Source of the DNA: DASSKO01 sp035690425
GTDB lineage: Bacteria; Actinomycetota; Actinomycetes; Propionibacteriales; Nocardioidaceae
NCBI GenBank assembly: GCA_035690425.1
Contig: DASSKO010000097.1
Span: 1 to 43,915, forward strand
Length of the DNA: 43,915 bases
Reading direction: 5' to 3'
Shown here: piece after piece, positions 7,728 through 16,808 of the stretch
Numbering within the stretch: the first letter of the stretch is position 1
Layout: each line of letters opens with the position of its first letter
Notes under the pieces: generated by a model
Told to the model about the DNA's origin: nothing
The model's input: only the letters and a program-made list of their open reading frames with translations
Database searches by the model: none
Made by a program: the position numbers and the translations under genes

Positions 7728-8708
7728 GTGGACGCTGACCACAGGGGCCGGGCCACCGACCGGAACGCGGTGGTGGCCCTCGGCGGGGGCCACGGGCTTG
7801 CCGCATCGCTGGCCGCGCTCCGCCGGGTCGCTGACGACCTCACCGCGGTCGTGACCGTCGCCGACAACGGCGGCTCGTCGGGACGTCTGCGGCGCGAGCT
7901 GGGCGTGCTCCCTCCGGGCGACCTGCGGAAGGCGCTCGCCGCGCTGTGCGGCGACGACGACTGGGGCCGCACCTGGGCCCAGGTGCTGCAGCACCGGTTC
8001 GCCAGCTCGGGGGAGCTGCACAACCACGCAGTCGGCAACCTCCTGATCGTCGCGCTGTGGGAGCTGATCAAGGAGCAGAGCGGACCCGTCGCGGGGCTGG
8101 ACTGGGTCGCACGACTGCTCGGCGCGCAGGGCCGGGTGCTGCCGATGTCGGCCGTGCCGCTCGACATCTCCGCACAGGTGGCCGGCATCGACCCGGCCCA
8201 GCCCGGCCGGGTGCAGACGGTCCGCGGCCAGGTCGAGGTGGCCACCACACCCGGCCGGGTGCTCGAGGTGTCGATCGAGCCCGGCGACGCGCCGGCAAGC
8301 CCCGAGGCGCTCGCGGCGATCGAAGCGGCCTCCTGGGTGGTCCTTGGCCCGGGCTCCTGGTTCACCAGCGTGATCCCGCACCTGCTCGTTCCCGAGCTCG
8401 GTGGGGCCCTCCAGCGCACCGCCGCGAAGCGACTGCTGACGCTGAACCTGGCGCCGCAGCCGGGGGAGACCGACGGGTTCTCGCCCGACAACCATCTCGA
8501 GGTTCTCGCCGCGCACGCACCGCACTTCCGGGTCGACGTCGTCCTCGCCGATGCCGGCGCGGTGACCGACGCACCCGCGCTGCGGCGGACCGCGGCGAGC
8601 CTCGGTGCCGACCTGGTGCTGGCCGACATCGGGATGGCCGACGGATCGCCCCACCACGATGCGGAGCGGTTGGCGGCGGCGTACGCTTCGGTCTTTGAAG
8701 CAAACTGA
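7728..8708 (+). CDS. yvcK: YvcK/CuvA-family gluconeogenesis/cell-wall control protein
   Basis: The 326-residue product has the CofD-like Rossmann motif ALGGGHG (residues 17-23; GGGHG is the actinobacterial form) and the conserved VADNGGSSGRLR block. YvcK proteins bind UDP-sugars and affect peptidoglycan synthesis and growth on gluconeogenic carbon; the mycobacterial orthologue is called CuvA. The GTG at 7728 follows GGGAG by seven bases and lies four bases after the rapZ stop. The rapZ-yvcK-whiA order is a conserved Gram-positive trio. Confidence 0.93.
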   Translation: MDADHRGRATDRNAVVALGGGHGLAASLAALRRVADDLTAVVTVADNGGSSGRLRRELGVLPPGDLRKALAALCGDDDWGRTWAQVLQHRFASSGELHNHAVGNLLIVALWELIKEQSGPVAGLDWVARLLGAQGRVLPMSAVPLDISAQVAGIDPAQPGRVQTVRGQVEVATTPGRVLEVSIEPGDAPASPEALAAIEAASWVVLGPGSWFTSVIPHLLVPELGGALQRTAAKRLLTLNLAPQPGETDGFSPDNHLEVLAAHAPHFRVDVVLADAGAVTDAPALRRTAASLGADLVLADIGMADGSPHHDAERLAAAYASVFEAN

Positions 8709-8751
8709 TCGTGATGCATGAGGCGGGGACAACCGTGACAGGAACGACGCC

Positions 8752-9738
8752 ATGGCGATGACGGCAAAGGTCAAGTCCGAGCTCGCCAGCACCAACGTGG
8801 CCAAGTCGTGCTGCCGCAAGGCGGAGGTGTCGACGACGCTGCGTTTCGCCGGCGGGCTGCACATCGTGGGCGGGCGCATCGTGATCGAGGCCGAGGTCGA
8901 CACGGGGGCTTCGGCGCGCCGCCTGCGCCGCGACATCGCCGAGGTCTACGGGCATCCCAGCGACGTCGTCGTGGTGCACGGCGGCGGGCTGCGCAAGGGC
9001 ACGCGGTACGTCGTGCGCGTCGTGCGCGAGGGTGAGGCCCTCGCTCGCCAGACCGGGCTGCTCGACGGCCGGGGGCGCCCGGTGCGGGGCCTCCCGCCGC
9101 AGGTCGTCTCCGGAGCCGGCTGCGACGCCGTGGCCGCGTGGCGGGGTGCGTTCCTGGCGCACGGCTCGCTGACCGAGCCGGGGCGTTCTGCGTCCCTCGA
9201 GGTCACCTGTCCGGGCCCGGAGGCCGCCCTGGCGCTGGTCGGCGCGGCCCGGCGGCTGGGCATCCAGGTCAAGGCCCGCGAGGTCCGCGGGGTCGACCGG
9301 GTCGTGATCCGTGACGGCGACGCGATCGGAGCGCTGCTGACCAGGCTGGGAGCGCACGAGTCGCTGCTGGCCTGGGAGGAGCGTCGGATGCGCCGGGAGG
9401 TGCGTGCCACGGCCAACCGGCTGGCGAACTTCGACGACGCCAACCTGCGGCGCTCGGCGCGTGCTGCCGTCGCGGCCGGCGCGCGGGTGGAGCGCGCCCT
9501 GCAGATCCTCGGCGACGACGTGCCGGACCATCTCCGGCTGGCGGGATCGCTGCGGCTGGAGCACCGGCAGGCCAGCCTGGAGGAGCTCGGCGCGCTGCAC
9601 GAACCGCAGCTGACGAAGGACGCGATCGCAGGCCGCATCCGACGGCTGCTGGCGATGGCCGACAAGCGCGCCGCCGAGCTCGGTGTCCCCGACACCGAGG
9701 CGAGCCTCTCGCCGGACCTGCTGGCCGACCCCACCTGA
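8752..9738 (+). CDS. whiA: WhiA sporulation/cell-division transcription factor
   Basis: The 328-residue protein begins MAMTAKVKSEL, the standard WhiA start, with AGGAA eight bases upstream. It has an N-terminal LAGLIDADG homing-endonuclease-like domain and a C-terminal helix-turn-helix that includes RLANFDDANLRRS. WhiA controls division and differentiation genes in Streptomyces and chromosome segregation/division in other Gram-positives. Its position after yvcK is conserved. The only notable intergenic stretch before gap (9739-9844) contains the gap promoter. Confidence 0.97.
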   Translation: MAMTAKVKSELASTNVAKSCCRKAEVSTTLRFAGGLHIVGGRIVIEAEVDTGASARRLRRDIAEVYGHPSDVVVVHGGGLRKGTRYVVRVVREGEALARQTGLLDGRGRPVRGLPPQVVSGAGCDAVAAWRGAFLAHGSLTEPGRSASLEVTCPGPEAALALVGAARRLGIQVKAREVRGVDRVVIRDGDAIGALLTRLGAHESLLAWEERRMRREVRATANRLANFDDANLRRSARAAVAAGARVERALQILGDDVPDHLRLAGSLRLEHRQASLEELGALHEPQLTKDAIAGRIRRLLAMADKRAAELGVPDTEASLSPDLLADPT

Positions 9739-9773
9739 GGGGCGCCCTACGCCGGCCGTCCACGGGCAGCCGA

Positions 9774-9779
9774 TACAGT
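9774..9779 (+). promoter_or_regulatory. -10 element for gap operon
   Basis: TACAGT (TAnnnT class) lies in the 106-bp whiA-gap interval. Transcription from it would start near 9786, giving a leader of about 59 bases before the gap Shine-Dalgarno AGGAGA. No good -35 was found. Confidence 0.4.
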
Positions 9780-9844
9780 CGGGCGTGGGTCCGACCACCC
9801 GGGCGCCCAGCACTCGCACTCGCTCTCAATGAGGAGATCGTTCC

Positions 9845-10849
9845 GTGACTGTCCGCGTTGGCATCAATGGCTTCGGCCGCATCGGCCGCAACTTCTACCG
9901 CGCCGTACTCGCGTCGAGTGCCGACATCGAGGTGGTCGGCTTCAACGACCTCGGCGACGACGACACCCAGGCGCACCTGCTCAAGTACGACTCGATCCTG
10001 GGGCGCCTCGACCGGGAGGTGGAGGTGGTCGAGGACGGCATCCGGGTCGGTGACCGGGTGATCAGGTCCCTGGCCGAGAAGGACCCCGCCAAGCTGCCGT
10101 GGGGGGAGCTCGGTGCCGACGTCGTAATCGAGTCGACCGGCCTGTTCACCGACGGCGCGAAGGCCAAGGCGCACATCGACGCCGGCGCCAAGAAGGTGAT
10201 CATCTCGGCGCCGGGCAAGAACGAGGACATCACCGTGGTGATGGGCGTCAACCACGACGACTACGACCCCGCTGCGCACACCATCATCTCCAACGCCTCC
10301 TGCACGACCAACTGTCTCGCACCGATGGCCAAGGCCATCCACGACGAGTTCGGCATCGTCAAGGGGCTGATGACGACCGTGCACGCCTACACGGCCGACC
10401 AGAACCTCCAGGACGGGCCACACAAGGACCTGCGCCGGGCCCGGGCCGCCGCGATCAACGTGGTGCCGACCTCCACCGGTGCCGCGAAGGCGATCGGCCT
10501 GGTGATGCCCGAGCTCAAGGGCAAGCTGGACGGCTACGCGCTACGGGTGCCCGTGCCGACCGGCTCAGCCACCGACCTGACCGTCGAGCTCGGCCGCGAG
10601 TCCACCGTCGAGGAGGTCAACGCCGCCGTGCAGGCGGCGGCGGAGGGCCCGCTCAAGGGCTTCCTGCGCTACACCGACGAGCCGATCGTGTCGTCCGACA
10701 TCGTGACCGACCCGGCGTCTTGCATCTTCGACTCGGGCCTGACCAAGGTCATCGGCAACCAGGCCAAGGTCGTGGGCTGGTATGACAACGAATGGGGCTA
10801 CTCGAACCGCCTGGTGGACCTCGTCGCGCACGTCGCCTCCACCCTCTGA
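9845..10849 (+). CDS. gap: Type I glyceraldehyde-3-phosphate dehydrogenase
   Basis: The enzyme converts glyceraldehyde 3-phosphate, NAD+ and phosphate to 1,3-bisphosphoglycerate. The 334-residue product has the Rossmann start VGINGFGRIGRN and the catalytic motif SNASCTTNC (Cys153). GTG 9845 is preceded by AGGAGA at eight bases. It is the first gene of gap-pgk-tpiA, eight bases before pgk, so the three triose-phosphate steps are made together. Confidence 0.98.
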   Translation: MTVRVGINGFGRIGRNFYRAVLASSADIEVVGFNDLGDDDTQAHLLKYDSILGRLDREVEVVEDGIRVGDRVIRSLAEKDPAKLPWGELGADVVIESTGLFTDGAKAKAHIDAGAKKVIISAPGKNEDITVVMGVNHDDYDPAAHTIISNASCTTNCLAPMAKAIHDEFGIVKGLMTTVHAYTADQNLQDGPHKDLRRARAAAINVVPTSTGAAKAIGLVMPELKGKLDGYALRVPVPTGSATDLTVELGRESTVEEVNAAVQAAAEGPLKGFLRYTDEPIVSSDIVTDPASCIFDSGLTKVIGNQAKVVGWYDNEWGYSNRLVDLVAHVASTL

Positions 10850-10857
10850 GGCGGCCG

Positions 10858-12048
10858 GTGCGGACTATCGACGACCTGGGCGACGTACGCAGCACCCGGG
10901 TGCTCGTCCGGGCTGACCTGAACGTGCCGCTGGACGGCGGCACGATCACCGACGACGGCCGTATCCGGGCCAGCGTGCCCACGATCTCGCGGCTGCGGGA
11001 GCGCGGGGCGCGCGTGGTGGTGATGGCGCACCTCGGTCGGCCAAGGGGCACACCCGACCCGGCGTACTCGCTGGAGCCGGTCGCCGCACGGCTGGGCGAG
11101 GTGCTCGCGGCGGACGTGGCCTTCGCTGCCGACACGGTCGGTGACCGGGCGCGGCAGACCGTGGCCGGCCTCGGCGACGGCGCGGTCGCGGTGCTGGAGA
11201 ACGTCCGGTTCCACCCGGGCGAGACCAGCAAGGACGACACCGAGCGGGGCGCGTTCGCCGACCAGCTCGCCGCCCTCGGCGACGCCTTCGTCAGCGACGG
11301 CTTCGGTGTGGTCCACCGCAAGCAGGCCAGCGTGTACGACGTGGCCGCTCGCCTCCCGCACGCTGCCGGCGACCTGGTCGTGAGCGAGATCGACGTGCTC
11401 CAGCAACTGACCGCGGCGCCGCGGCGCCCCTACGCCGTCGTGCTCGGTGGGTCGAAGGTCTCCGACAAGCTGGGCGTGATCGACCACCTGCTGGGCAAGG
11501 CCGACCGGCTGCTGATCGGTGGCGGCATGGTCTTCACGTTTCTGCGGGCGCTGGGTCACGAGGTCGGCCGCAGCCTGCTCGAGCAGGACCAGGTCGACGC
11601 GGTCCGCGGCTATCTGCGCACCGCGCAGGAGTTGGGTGTGCAGATCGTGCTGCCGACGGACGTGGTGGTGGCCGAGGCGATCTCCGAGTCGGCCACCCCC
11701 CGCGTCGTCCCCGTCGACGAGATCCCGGCCGACCAGATCGGGCTCGACATCGGGCCCGACTCCGCGGTTGCGTTCGCCTCGGCGCTGCGTGCCGCTCACA
11801 CCGTGTTCTGGAACGGGCCGATGGGGGTGTTCGAGCTCGAGGCGTTCGCGGGCGGCACCCGCGCCGTGGCCGCCGCGCTCGCCCAGATCGACGGCTTGTC
11901 CGTGGTGGGCGGGGGCGACTCGGCCGCGGCCGTGCGCCGGCTCGGGTTCGACGAGGCCGCCTTCGGCCACATCTCCACGGGCGGGGGCGCCAGCCTCGAG
12001 TACCTCGAGGGCAGGCCGCTACCGGGCATCGAAATCCTGAAGGACTGA
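10858..12048 (+). CDS. pgk: Phosphoglycerate kinase
   Basis: The 396-residue kinase makes ATP from 1,3-bisphosphoglycerate. The N-terminal substrate block RVLVRADLNVPLDGG, the HLGRP motif, and the C-terminal GGGDSAAAV and STGGGASLEYLEG blocks are all present. I chose GTG 10858, eight bases after gap, since the product then starts VRTIDDLG as expected; the in-frame codons further upstream lie inside gap. tpiA follows after four bases. Confidence 0.98.
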   Translation: MRTIDDLGDVRSTRVLVRADLNVPLDGGTITDDGRIRASVPTISRLRERGARVVVMAHLGRPRGTPDPAYSLEPVAARLGEVLAADVAFAADTVGDRARQTVAGLGDGAVAVLENVRFHPGETSKDDTERGAFADQLAALGDAFVSDGFGVVHRKQASVYDVAARLPHAAGDLVVSEIDVLQQLTAAPRRPYAVVLGGSKVSDKLGVIDHLLGKADRLLIGGGMVFTFLRALGHEVGRSLLEQDQVDAVRGYLRTAQELGVQIVLPTDVVVAEAISESATPRVVPVDEIPADQIGLDIGPDSAVAFASALRAAHTVFWNGPMGVFELEAFAGGTRAVAAALAQIDGLSVVGGGDSAAAVRRLGFDEAAFGHISTGGGASLEYLEGRPLPGIEILKD

Positions 12049-12052
12049 GCCG

Positions 12053-12868
12053 ATGGCGAAGAAGCAGCCGAAGCCGATCAGCGGGCGCACCCCGTTGATC
12101 GCCGGCAACTGGAAGATGAACCTCAACCACGCCGAAGCGGTGGTGCTGGTCCAGAAGCTCGCCTGGACCCTCGACGACAAGAAGCACGACTTCGCCGAGG
12201 CCGAGGTCGTGGTGCTTCCGCCGTACACCGACCTCCGGTCGGTGCAGACCCTGGTCGACGGCGACCGCCTGGACATCGGCTACGGGGCTCAGGACTGCTC
12301 CGCGCACGACGGTGGCGCCTACACCGGCGACGTGTCGGTGGGCATGCTGGCCAAGCTCGGGTGCAGCTACGTCGTCGTCGGGCACTCCGAGCGCCGCGAG
12401 GTGCACGCCGAAGACGACGCGCTGGTCAACACCAAGGCCCACCGGGTCGTGGCCGCGGGGATGACGCCCATCGTCTGCGTGGGCGAAGGGCTGGCGGTCC
12501 GGCAGGCGGCGGAGCACGTGCAGCACACGGTCGCGCAGGTGGAGGGCTCGCTCGCGGGCTTCAGCGCGGAGCAGGTCGCCGGGCTGGTGGTGGCCTACGA
12601 GCCGGTGTGGGCGATCGGCACCGGCGAAGCGTGCAGCCCCGAGGACGCACAGGAGGTGTGCGCGGCGATCCGGACCCGGATCGCCGAGACGGCGTCGGAG
12701 GAGGCAGCGGCCGCCGTGCGTGTCCTCTACGGCGGGTCGGTGAAGTCGGCCAACGTCACGGCCATCATGGAGAAGCCGGACGTCGACGGCGCCCTGGTGG
12801 GCGGCGCGAGCCTGCAGGCCGACGAGTTCGCGGCGATCTGCCGATTCCGCGACCTGCCGACCTTCTGA
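12053..12868 (+). CDS. tpiA: Triose-phosphate isomerase
   Basis: The enzyme interconverts dihydroxyacetone phosphate and glyceraldehyde 3-phosphate. The 271-residue TIM barrel has AGNWKM (Lys21), the electrophilic His111 in VVVGHSERRE, and the catalytic Glu183 in AYEPVWAIGTG, followed by the YGGSVK phosphate loop. The start ATG 12053 is preceded by AAGGA in the pgk end. A strong hairpin lies downstream at 12884-12909. Confidence 0.98.
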   Translation: MAKKQPKPISGRTPLIAGNWKMNLNHAEAVVLVQKLAWTLDDKKHDFAEAEVVVLPPYTDLRSVQTLVDGDRLDIGYGAQDCSAHDGGAYTGDVSVGMLAKLGCSYVVVGHSERREVHAEDDALVNTKAHRVVAAGMTPIVCVGEGLAVRQAAEHVQHTVAQVEGSLAGFSAEQVAGLVVAYEPVWAIGTGEACSPEDAQEVCAAIRTRIAETASEEAAAAVRVLYGGSVKSANVTAIMEKPDVDGALVGGASLQADEFAAICRFRDLPTF

Positions 12869-12883
12869 CCGGCGATCCTTTGA

Positions 12884-12909
12884 CGGCACCGGTTGCCTGA
12901 CCGGTGCTG
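12884..12909 (+). terminator. Hairpin terminator after gap-pgk-tpiA
   Basis: Arms GCACCGGT (12886-12893) and ACCGGTGC (12900-12907) are perfectly complementary around a 6-base loop, and a G-U and a C-G pair extend the stem to ten. There is no U-tract, which is common for actinobacterial terminators. It separates the glycolytic genes from the independently promoted secG. A protein operator is the alternative. Confidence 0.6.
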
Positions 12910-12917
12910 ACACGAGT

Positions 12918-12923
12918 TAGGCT
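12918..12923 (+). promoter_or_regulatory. -10 element for leaderless secG
   Basis: TAGGCT is followed by seven bases and the GTG at 12931, without a Shine-Dalgarno. This predicts a leaderless secG transcript that starts just after the hairpin at 12884-12909. Confidence 0.6.
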
Positions 12924-12930
12924 TTTGCAC

Positions 12931-13158
12931 GTGATTCTCGCCTTCCAGATCCTGCTGATCGCGACCAGCCTCCTGCTGGTCCTGCTGGTCCTGCTGCACA
13001 AGGGACGCGGCGGCGGCCTGTCGGACATGTTCGGTGGTGGGATGTCCAGCGGACTCGGTGGCTCGTCGGTGGCCGAGCGCAACCTCGACCGCCTCACGAT
13101 CGGTACCGGCGTCGTGTGGGCGCTGTGCATCGTGTCACTCGGCCTGCTGCTGAAGTGA
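12931..13158 (+). CDS. secG: Preprotein translocase subunit SecG
   Basis: This 75-residue membrane protein is the small accessory subunit of the SecYEG channel. Two hydrophobic helices flank the hallmark loop HKGRGGGLSDMFGGG. GTG 12931 gives the usual N-terminus (VILAFQILL) and is correctly spaced from the -10 element, so it is preferred over the in-frame GTG at 12904. It follows tpiA, the common actinobacterial arrangement. Confidence 0.96.
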   Translation: MILAFQILLIATSLLLVLLVLLHKGRGGGLSDMFGGGMSSGLGGSSVAERNLDRLTIGTGVVWALCIVSLGLLLK

Positions 13159-13196
13159 CGGCTCGGCGAGACACGACGTAGCACGAGGAGTGAACT

Positions 13197-13553
13197 GTGG
13201 CAGGTGGTAACGCCATCCGGGGCAGCCGCGTCGGCGCGGGCCCGATGGGCGAGGCCGAGCGCGGCGACACCGCACCGAGGGTGCGGGTGCCGTACTTCTG
13301 CGCCAAGCGGCACCAGACCCAGGTCGCCTTCGCCATCGACGCGCAGGTGCCCGACTCCTGGGACTGCCCCCGCTGCGGGCTTCCCGCCAGCCGGGACGAG
13401 CAGAACCCGCCGCCGGCGCCCAAGGTCGAGCCGTACAAGACCCACCTGGCCTATGTGAAGGAGCGCCGCTCCGACGCCGAGGCCGACGAGATCCTGCAGG
13501 AAGCCCTGCAGACGCTGCGCAGCAAGCGCAAGTCCGGCGAGATCGTCTTCTGA
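13197..13553 (+). CDS. rbpA: RNA polymerase-binding protein RbpA
   Basis: RbpA is an actinobacteria-specific activator that binds the housekeeping sigma factor and stabilises open promoter complexes. The 118-residue product has the N-terminal tail MAGGNAIRGSRVG, a zinc-binding core (FCAKRH...WDCPRCG), and the C-terminal sigma-interacting helix. GTG 13197 is preceded by GAGGAG six bases upstream. It converges with pgl, with only 16 bases between. Confidence 0.97.
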   Translation: MAGGNAIRGSRVGAGPMGEAERGDTAPRVRVPYFCAKRHQTQVAFAIDAQVPDSWDCPRCGLPASRDEQNPPPAPKVEPYKTHLAYVKERRSDAEADEILQEALQTLRSKRKSGEIVF

Positions 13554-13569
13554 GGGGTCGGCCGGCTCG

Positions 13570-14349
13570 TCAGGGCGAGGCGGGCCGGGCCAGCGACGGC
13601 GGCAGCTCGGCGGCGGCGTCGTGGTCGAGCAGCCACAGCGTCCGGGTGGTGCCGACCACGCCCGCGGCCGGGAGCTGCATCATTCCGGCGCCACCGAGCG
13701 CCAGGCGCACCGGTCCCGCCTTGTCTGCGCCGGACACCACGAACCACACCTCGCGGGCGCGACGCAGCGTCGGCATGGTCAGCGTGATCCGGGTCGGCGG
13801 CGGCTTGGGAGAGTGCCGCACCGCCGCAGTCGGCCGCTCGTCGTAGAGCTCGGGCCGTTCGGGGAACAGCGACGCGATGTGGCCGTCGGGGCCGACCCCG
13901 AGCAGCAGGATGTCGAACGCCGGGGTCGGCCCGTGGTCCTCGGGCTGTGCGGCGGTGGCCAGCGCCTCGGCGTAGTCGGCTGCGGCCCGCTCTGGGTCTC
14001 CGGCGTAGGCACCGTCGTCGGCCGGCATCGGGTGCACCCGGGCCGGGTCGAGCCGCAGCCGGTCCAGCAGCGCCGAGCGAGCCTGCGCCTCGTTGCGGTC
14101 GGAGGAGTCGGCCGCCACGAACCGCTCGTCGCCCCACCACAGGTCTACGCCCGACCAGTCGACGGCGTCGTGCGCGGGCAGCTCGGCCAGCGCGGCATAC
14201 ATCTGGTTGGCGATGCTCCCGCCGGTCAGCACCAGCGAAGCGGCGCGGCCGGCGCTTTGCACATCGACCAACCGGGTGACCAGCCGGGCGGCGGCCGCCG
14301 CGGCCAGCAGGTCGGCGTTGCGATGGACGAGGACCGACGGTGAGCTCAT
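13570..14349 (-). CDS. pgl: 6-phosphogluconolactonase
   Basis: The enzyme hydrolyses 6-phosphogluconolactone to 6-phosphogluconate, the second oxidative pentose phosphate step. The 259-residue DevB/NagB-fold protein carries LVLTGGSIANQMYAAL, WGDERFV, and the active-site block LLGVGPDGHIASLFP. Its ATG overlaps the opcA stop by four bases (ATGA), with GAGGGAG upstream. It is the last gene of the six-gene cluster. Confidence 0.96.
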   Translation of the reverse strand: MSSPSVLVHRNADLLAAAAAARLVTRLVDVQSAGRAASLVLTGGSIANQMYAALAELPAHDAVDWSGVDLWWGDERFVAADSSDRNEAQARSALLDRLRLDPARVHPMPADDGAYAGDPERAAADYAEALATAAQPEDHGPTPAFDILLLGVGPDGHIASLFPERPELYDERPTAAVRHSPKPPPTRITLTMPTLRRAREVWFVVSGADKAGPVRLALGGAGMMQLPAAGVVGTTRTLWLLDHDAAAELPPSLARPASP

Positions 14350-15263
14350 CGACCGACTCCCTCCAGCTTGCTCAGGCGCTTGATCGTGGCCTCGTAGACG
14401 TCGTCGTTGTCGAGTCGGCGTAGCTCTTCCGCGAGCAGCTCGGCGGTCTCCCGCCGTTTCAGCGCCAGCGGTCGGTCCGGCTGGCCGGGGCTGGTCAGCA
14501 CCGCGAGCCGGCCGTCGGCGCGGGTGATGGAGATCTCGCCGGCGGCCGTGACCAGCCGCACCGACGTGATGCCGGGGCCCTCGGACTCCAGGCGTGCGGC
14601 CCGCACGTTCAGGCGGTCGGTCAGCCAGGCGCGCAGCAGCTCAGCGCTCGGCGAGTCCGGCTCGGCCACCACCTCCGCCGCGCTCACCGTGCCGGGGTAT
14701 CCGTCGAGGGCAGCCGCCAGCAGTCCCCGCCACACGGTGAGCCGGGTCCACGACAGGTCGGTGTTGCCGGGTGCGAAGGCCGCGCACTGAGTCAGGAGCG
14801 GGTCCGGCTCGCAGGCGGGTACGGCGGCACAGTCGGTGATGCGTCGTCGGCCCAGCGCGCCGAGCGGGTCGCTCGCGGGGTCGTCGGGGGCACGGCCGGG
14901 CCACCAGATCACCACTGGCGAGTCCGGCAGCAGCAGCGGCAGGACGACCGACTCGGCATGGGCGGCGACCGCGCCACTGAGCCGGATCAGGACCGTCTCG
15001 CCCTGGGCGCCGCGACCGATCATGATCTCGGCGTCGACGTTCGAGGCACCCGACGCGCGTCCACGCACGACGCCGATCACCCGGGCGGGGTGCTCCGTCG
15101 AGGCCTCGCGGGCCGCGGCCAGCGCCGTGTCGGCGCCGGCTTCGTCGGTGTCGACGACCAGCGTCAAGACCATGCCCATCGCCGGGCTCCCGGCGTGCCG
15201 GCGGGCCAGCAGCAGCTCAGCGGCGATGGCCGCCGAGTTGGTGTCGTGCAGGTGGGTGCCCAT
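14346..15263 (-). CDS. opcA: Glucose-6-phosphate dehydrogenase assembly protein OpcA
   Basis: OpcA is an actinobacterial/cyanobacterial factor required for full activity of glucose-6-phosphate dehydrogenase. The 305-residue product begins MGTHLHDTNSAAIAAEL and carries the family block VIWWPGRAP. A strong GGAGGAG lies upstream. It is 18 bases downstream of zwf and overlaps pgl by four bases, in keeping with its role as a Zwf partner. Confidence 0.95.
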   Translation of the reverse strand: MGTHLHDTNSAAIAAELLLARRHAGSPAMGMVLTLVVDTDEAGADTALAAAREASTEHPARVIGVVRGRASGASNVDAEIMIGRGAQGETVLIRLSGAVAAHAESVVLPLLLPDSPVVIWWPGRAPDDPASDPLGALGRRRITDCAAVPACEPDPLLTQCAAFAPGNTDLSWTRLTVWRGLLAAALDGYPGTVSAAEVVAEPDSPSAELLRAWLTDRLNVRAARLESEGPGITSVRLVTAAGEISITRADGRLAVLTSPGQPDRPLALKRRETAELLAEELRRLDNDDVYEATIKRLSKLEGVGR

Positions 15264-15281
15264 CAGGTCTCCTCCGTGCCG

Positions 15282-16808
15282 TCAGGGTCGGCGCCAAGCG
15301 CGACCGTCGCGGGCGAGCATCGCATCGGCCGACGACGGCCCCCAGGTGCCGGCCGGGTAATCCTGCGGCGAGCCGTTCTCGGCCCAGTGCTCGATGATCG
15401 GGTCGAGGATCTGCCAGGACAGCTCGACCTCCTCGCGCTGGGGGAACAGCGGTGGGTCGCCGAGCAGCACGTCGAGGATCAGCCGCTCGTAGGCCTCGGG
15501 GCTGGACTCGACGAACGAGCCGCCGTAGGCGAAGTCCATGCTGACGTCGCGGATCTCCATCGCCGTACCCGGCACCTTGGAGCCGAAGCGCATCGTGATG
15601 CCCTCGTCGGGCTGCACCCGGATCACCAGCGCGTTCTCACCGAGGCTCTCGGTCGCGGTCTCGCCGAAGGGCAGATGCGGGGCCCGCTTGAACACCACGG
15701 CGACCTCGGTGACGCGCCGGCCAAGCCGCTTGCCGGCCCGCAGGTAGAACGGCACGTTGGCCCACCGTGCGTTGCCGATCTCCAGCCGGACCGCGGCGAA
15801 GGTCTCGGTGCGAGACGCCGCGGGGATGTCCTGCTCGTCGGTGTAGCCGGGCACGTGGACGCCTCCGGCCCAGCCCTCGGTGTACTGGCCGCGGGCGGTG
15901 TAGTGCTCGAGGTGCTGCGGCAGCCGCACCCCCTCGAGCACCTTCTGCTTCTCGATCCGCAGATGGCGCGCCTCGAACGAGATCGGCTCCTCCATCGCGA
16001 TCAGCGCCATCAACTGCAGCAGGTGGTTCTGGATCACGTCGCGCGCGGCACCGATGCCGTCGTAGTAGCCGGCCCGGCCGCCGATGCCGATGTCCTCGGC
16101 CATCGTGATCTGCACATGGTCGACGTAGTGGCTGTTCCAGATCGGCTCGAACATCGCGTTGGCGAACCGCATCGCCAGGATGTTCTGCACGGTCTCCTTG
16201 CCGAGATAGTGGTCGATCCGGAAGACCGACTCCGGCGGGAAGACCTCCGAGACGACCGCGTCGAGCTCGCGCGCGGTCTTGAGGTCGGAGCCGAACGGCT
16301 TCTCGACGACCACCCGGCGCCAGGAGTCGGCCTGCTCGGCGAGGCCGTGCTTCTTCAGCTGACCGACGACGCCGGAGAAGAACCGCGGCGGGATCGACAG
16401 GTAGTAGGCGTTGTTGCCGTTGGTGCCACGCTCTCGCTCGAGGTCCTCGATCGTCTGCCGCAGCTGGTCGAAGGCCTCGTCGTCGGAGAAGTCGCCGGGC
16501 ACGAACCGGAAGCCCTCCGACAGCTGTTGCCACACCTCCTCGCGATAGGGGGTGCGGGAGTACTGCTTGACCGCGTCGTGGACGATCTGGGCGAAGTCCT
16601 GGTTCTCCCAGTCGCGCCGGGCGAATCCCACCAGCGCGAAGCCGGGCGGCAGCAGACCGCGGTTGGCCAGGTCGTAGACCGCGGGCATGAGCTTCTTGCG
16701 GGACAGGTCGCCGGTCACTCCGAAGATCACCAGACCGCAGGGGCCGGCGATCCTCGGCAGCCTTCGGTCCTGCGGGTCGCGCAGTGGGTTACTCGGGGGG
16801 TTGGTCAT
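15282..16808 (-). CDS. zwf: Glucose-6-phosphate 1-dehydrogenase
   Basis: The enzyme oxidises glucose 6-phosphate to the lactone with NADP+ and opens the oxidative pentose phosphate branch. The 508-residue product has the Rossmann motif VIFGVTGDLSRKKL near residue 30, the active-site block RIDHYLGKETVQN, and the EKPFGSDL segment. I chose the ATG at 16806-16808, which overlaps the pgi stop by four bases and is preceded by GGAG. The open frame continues upstream through pgi in a shadow frame, which is not coding. Confidence 0.97.
   Translation of the reverse strand: MTNPPSNPLRDPQDRRLPRIAGPCGLVIFGVTGDLSRKKLMPAVYDLANRGLLPPGFALVGFARRDWENQDFAQIVHDAVKQYSRTPYREEVWQQLSEGFRFVPGDFSDDEAFDQLRQTIEDLERERGTNGNNAYYLSIPPRFFSGVVGQLKKHGLAEQADSWRRVVVEKPFGSDLKTARELDAVVSEVFPPESVFRIDHYLGKETVQNILAMRFANAMFEPIWNSHYVDHVQITMAEDIGIGGRAGYYDGIGAARDVIQNHLLQLMALIAMEEPISFEARHLRIEKQKVLEGVRLPQHLEHYTARGQYTEGWAGGVHVPGYTDEQDIPAASRTETFAAVRLEIGNARWANVPFYLRAGKRLGRRVTEVAVVFKRAPHLPFGETATESLGENALVIRVQPDEGITMRFGSKVPGTAMEIRDVSMDFAYGGSFVESSPEAYERLILDVLLGDPPLFPQREEVELSWQILDPIIEHWAENGSPQDYPAGTWGPSSADAMLARDGRAWRRP

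Noticed and set aside
8709..8751. Possible WhiA autoregulatory GACAC sites before whiA
   Set aside because: Only GACAA-like sequences are present; no exact motif was found.
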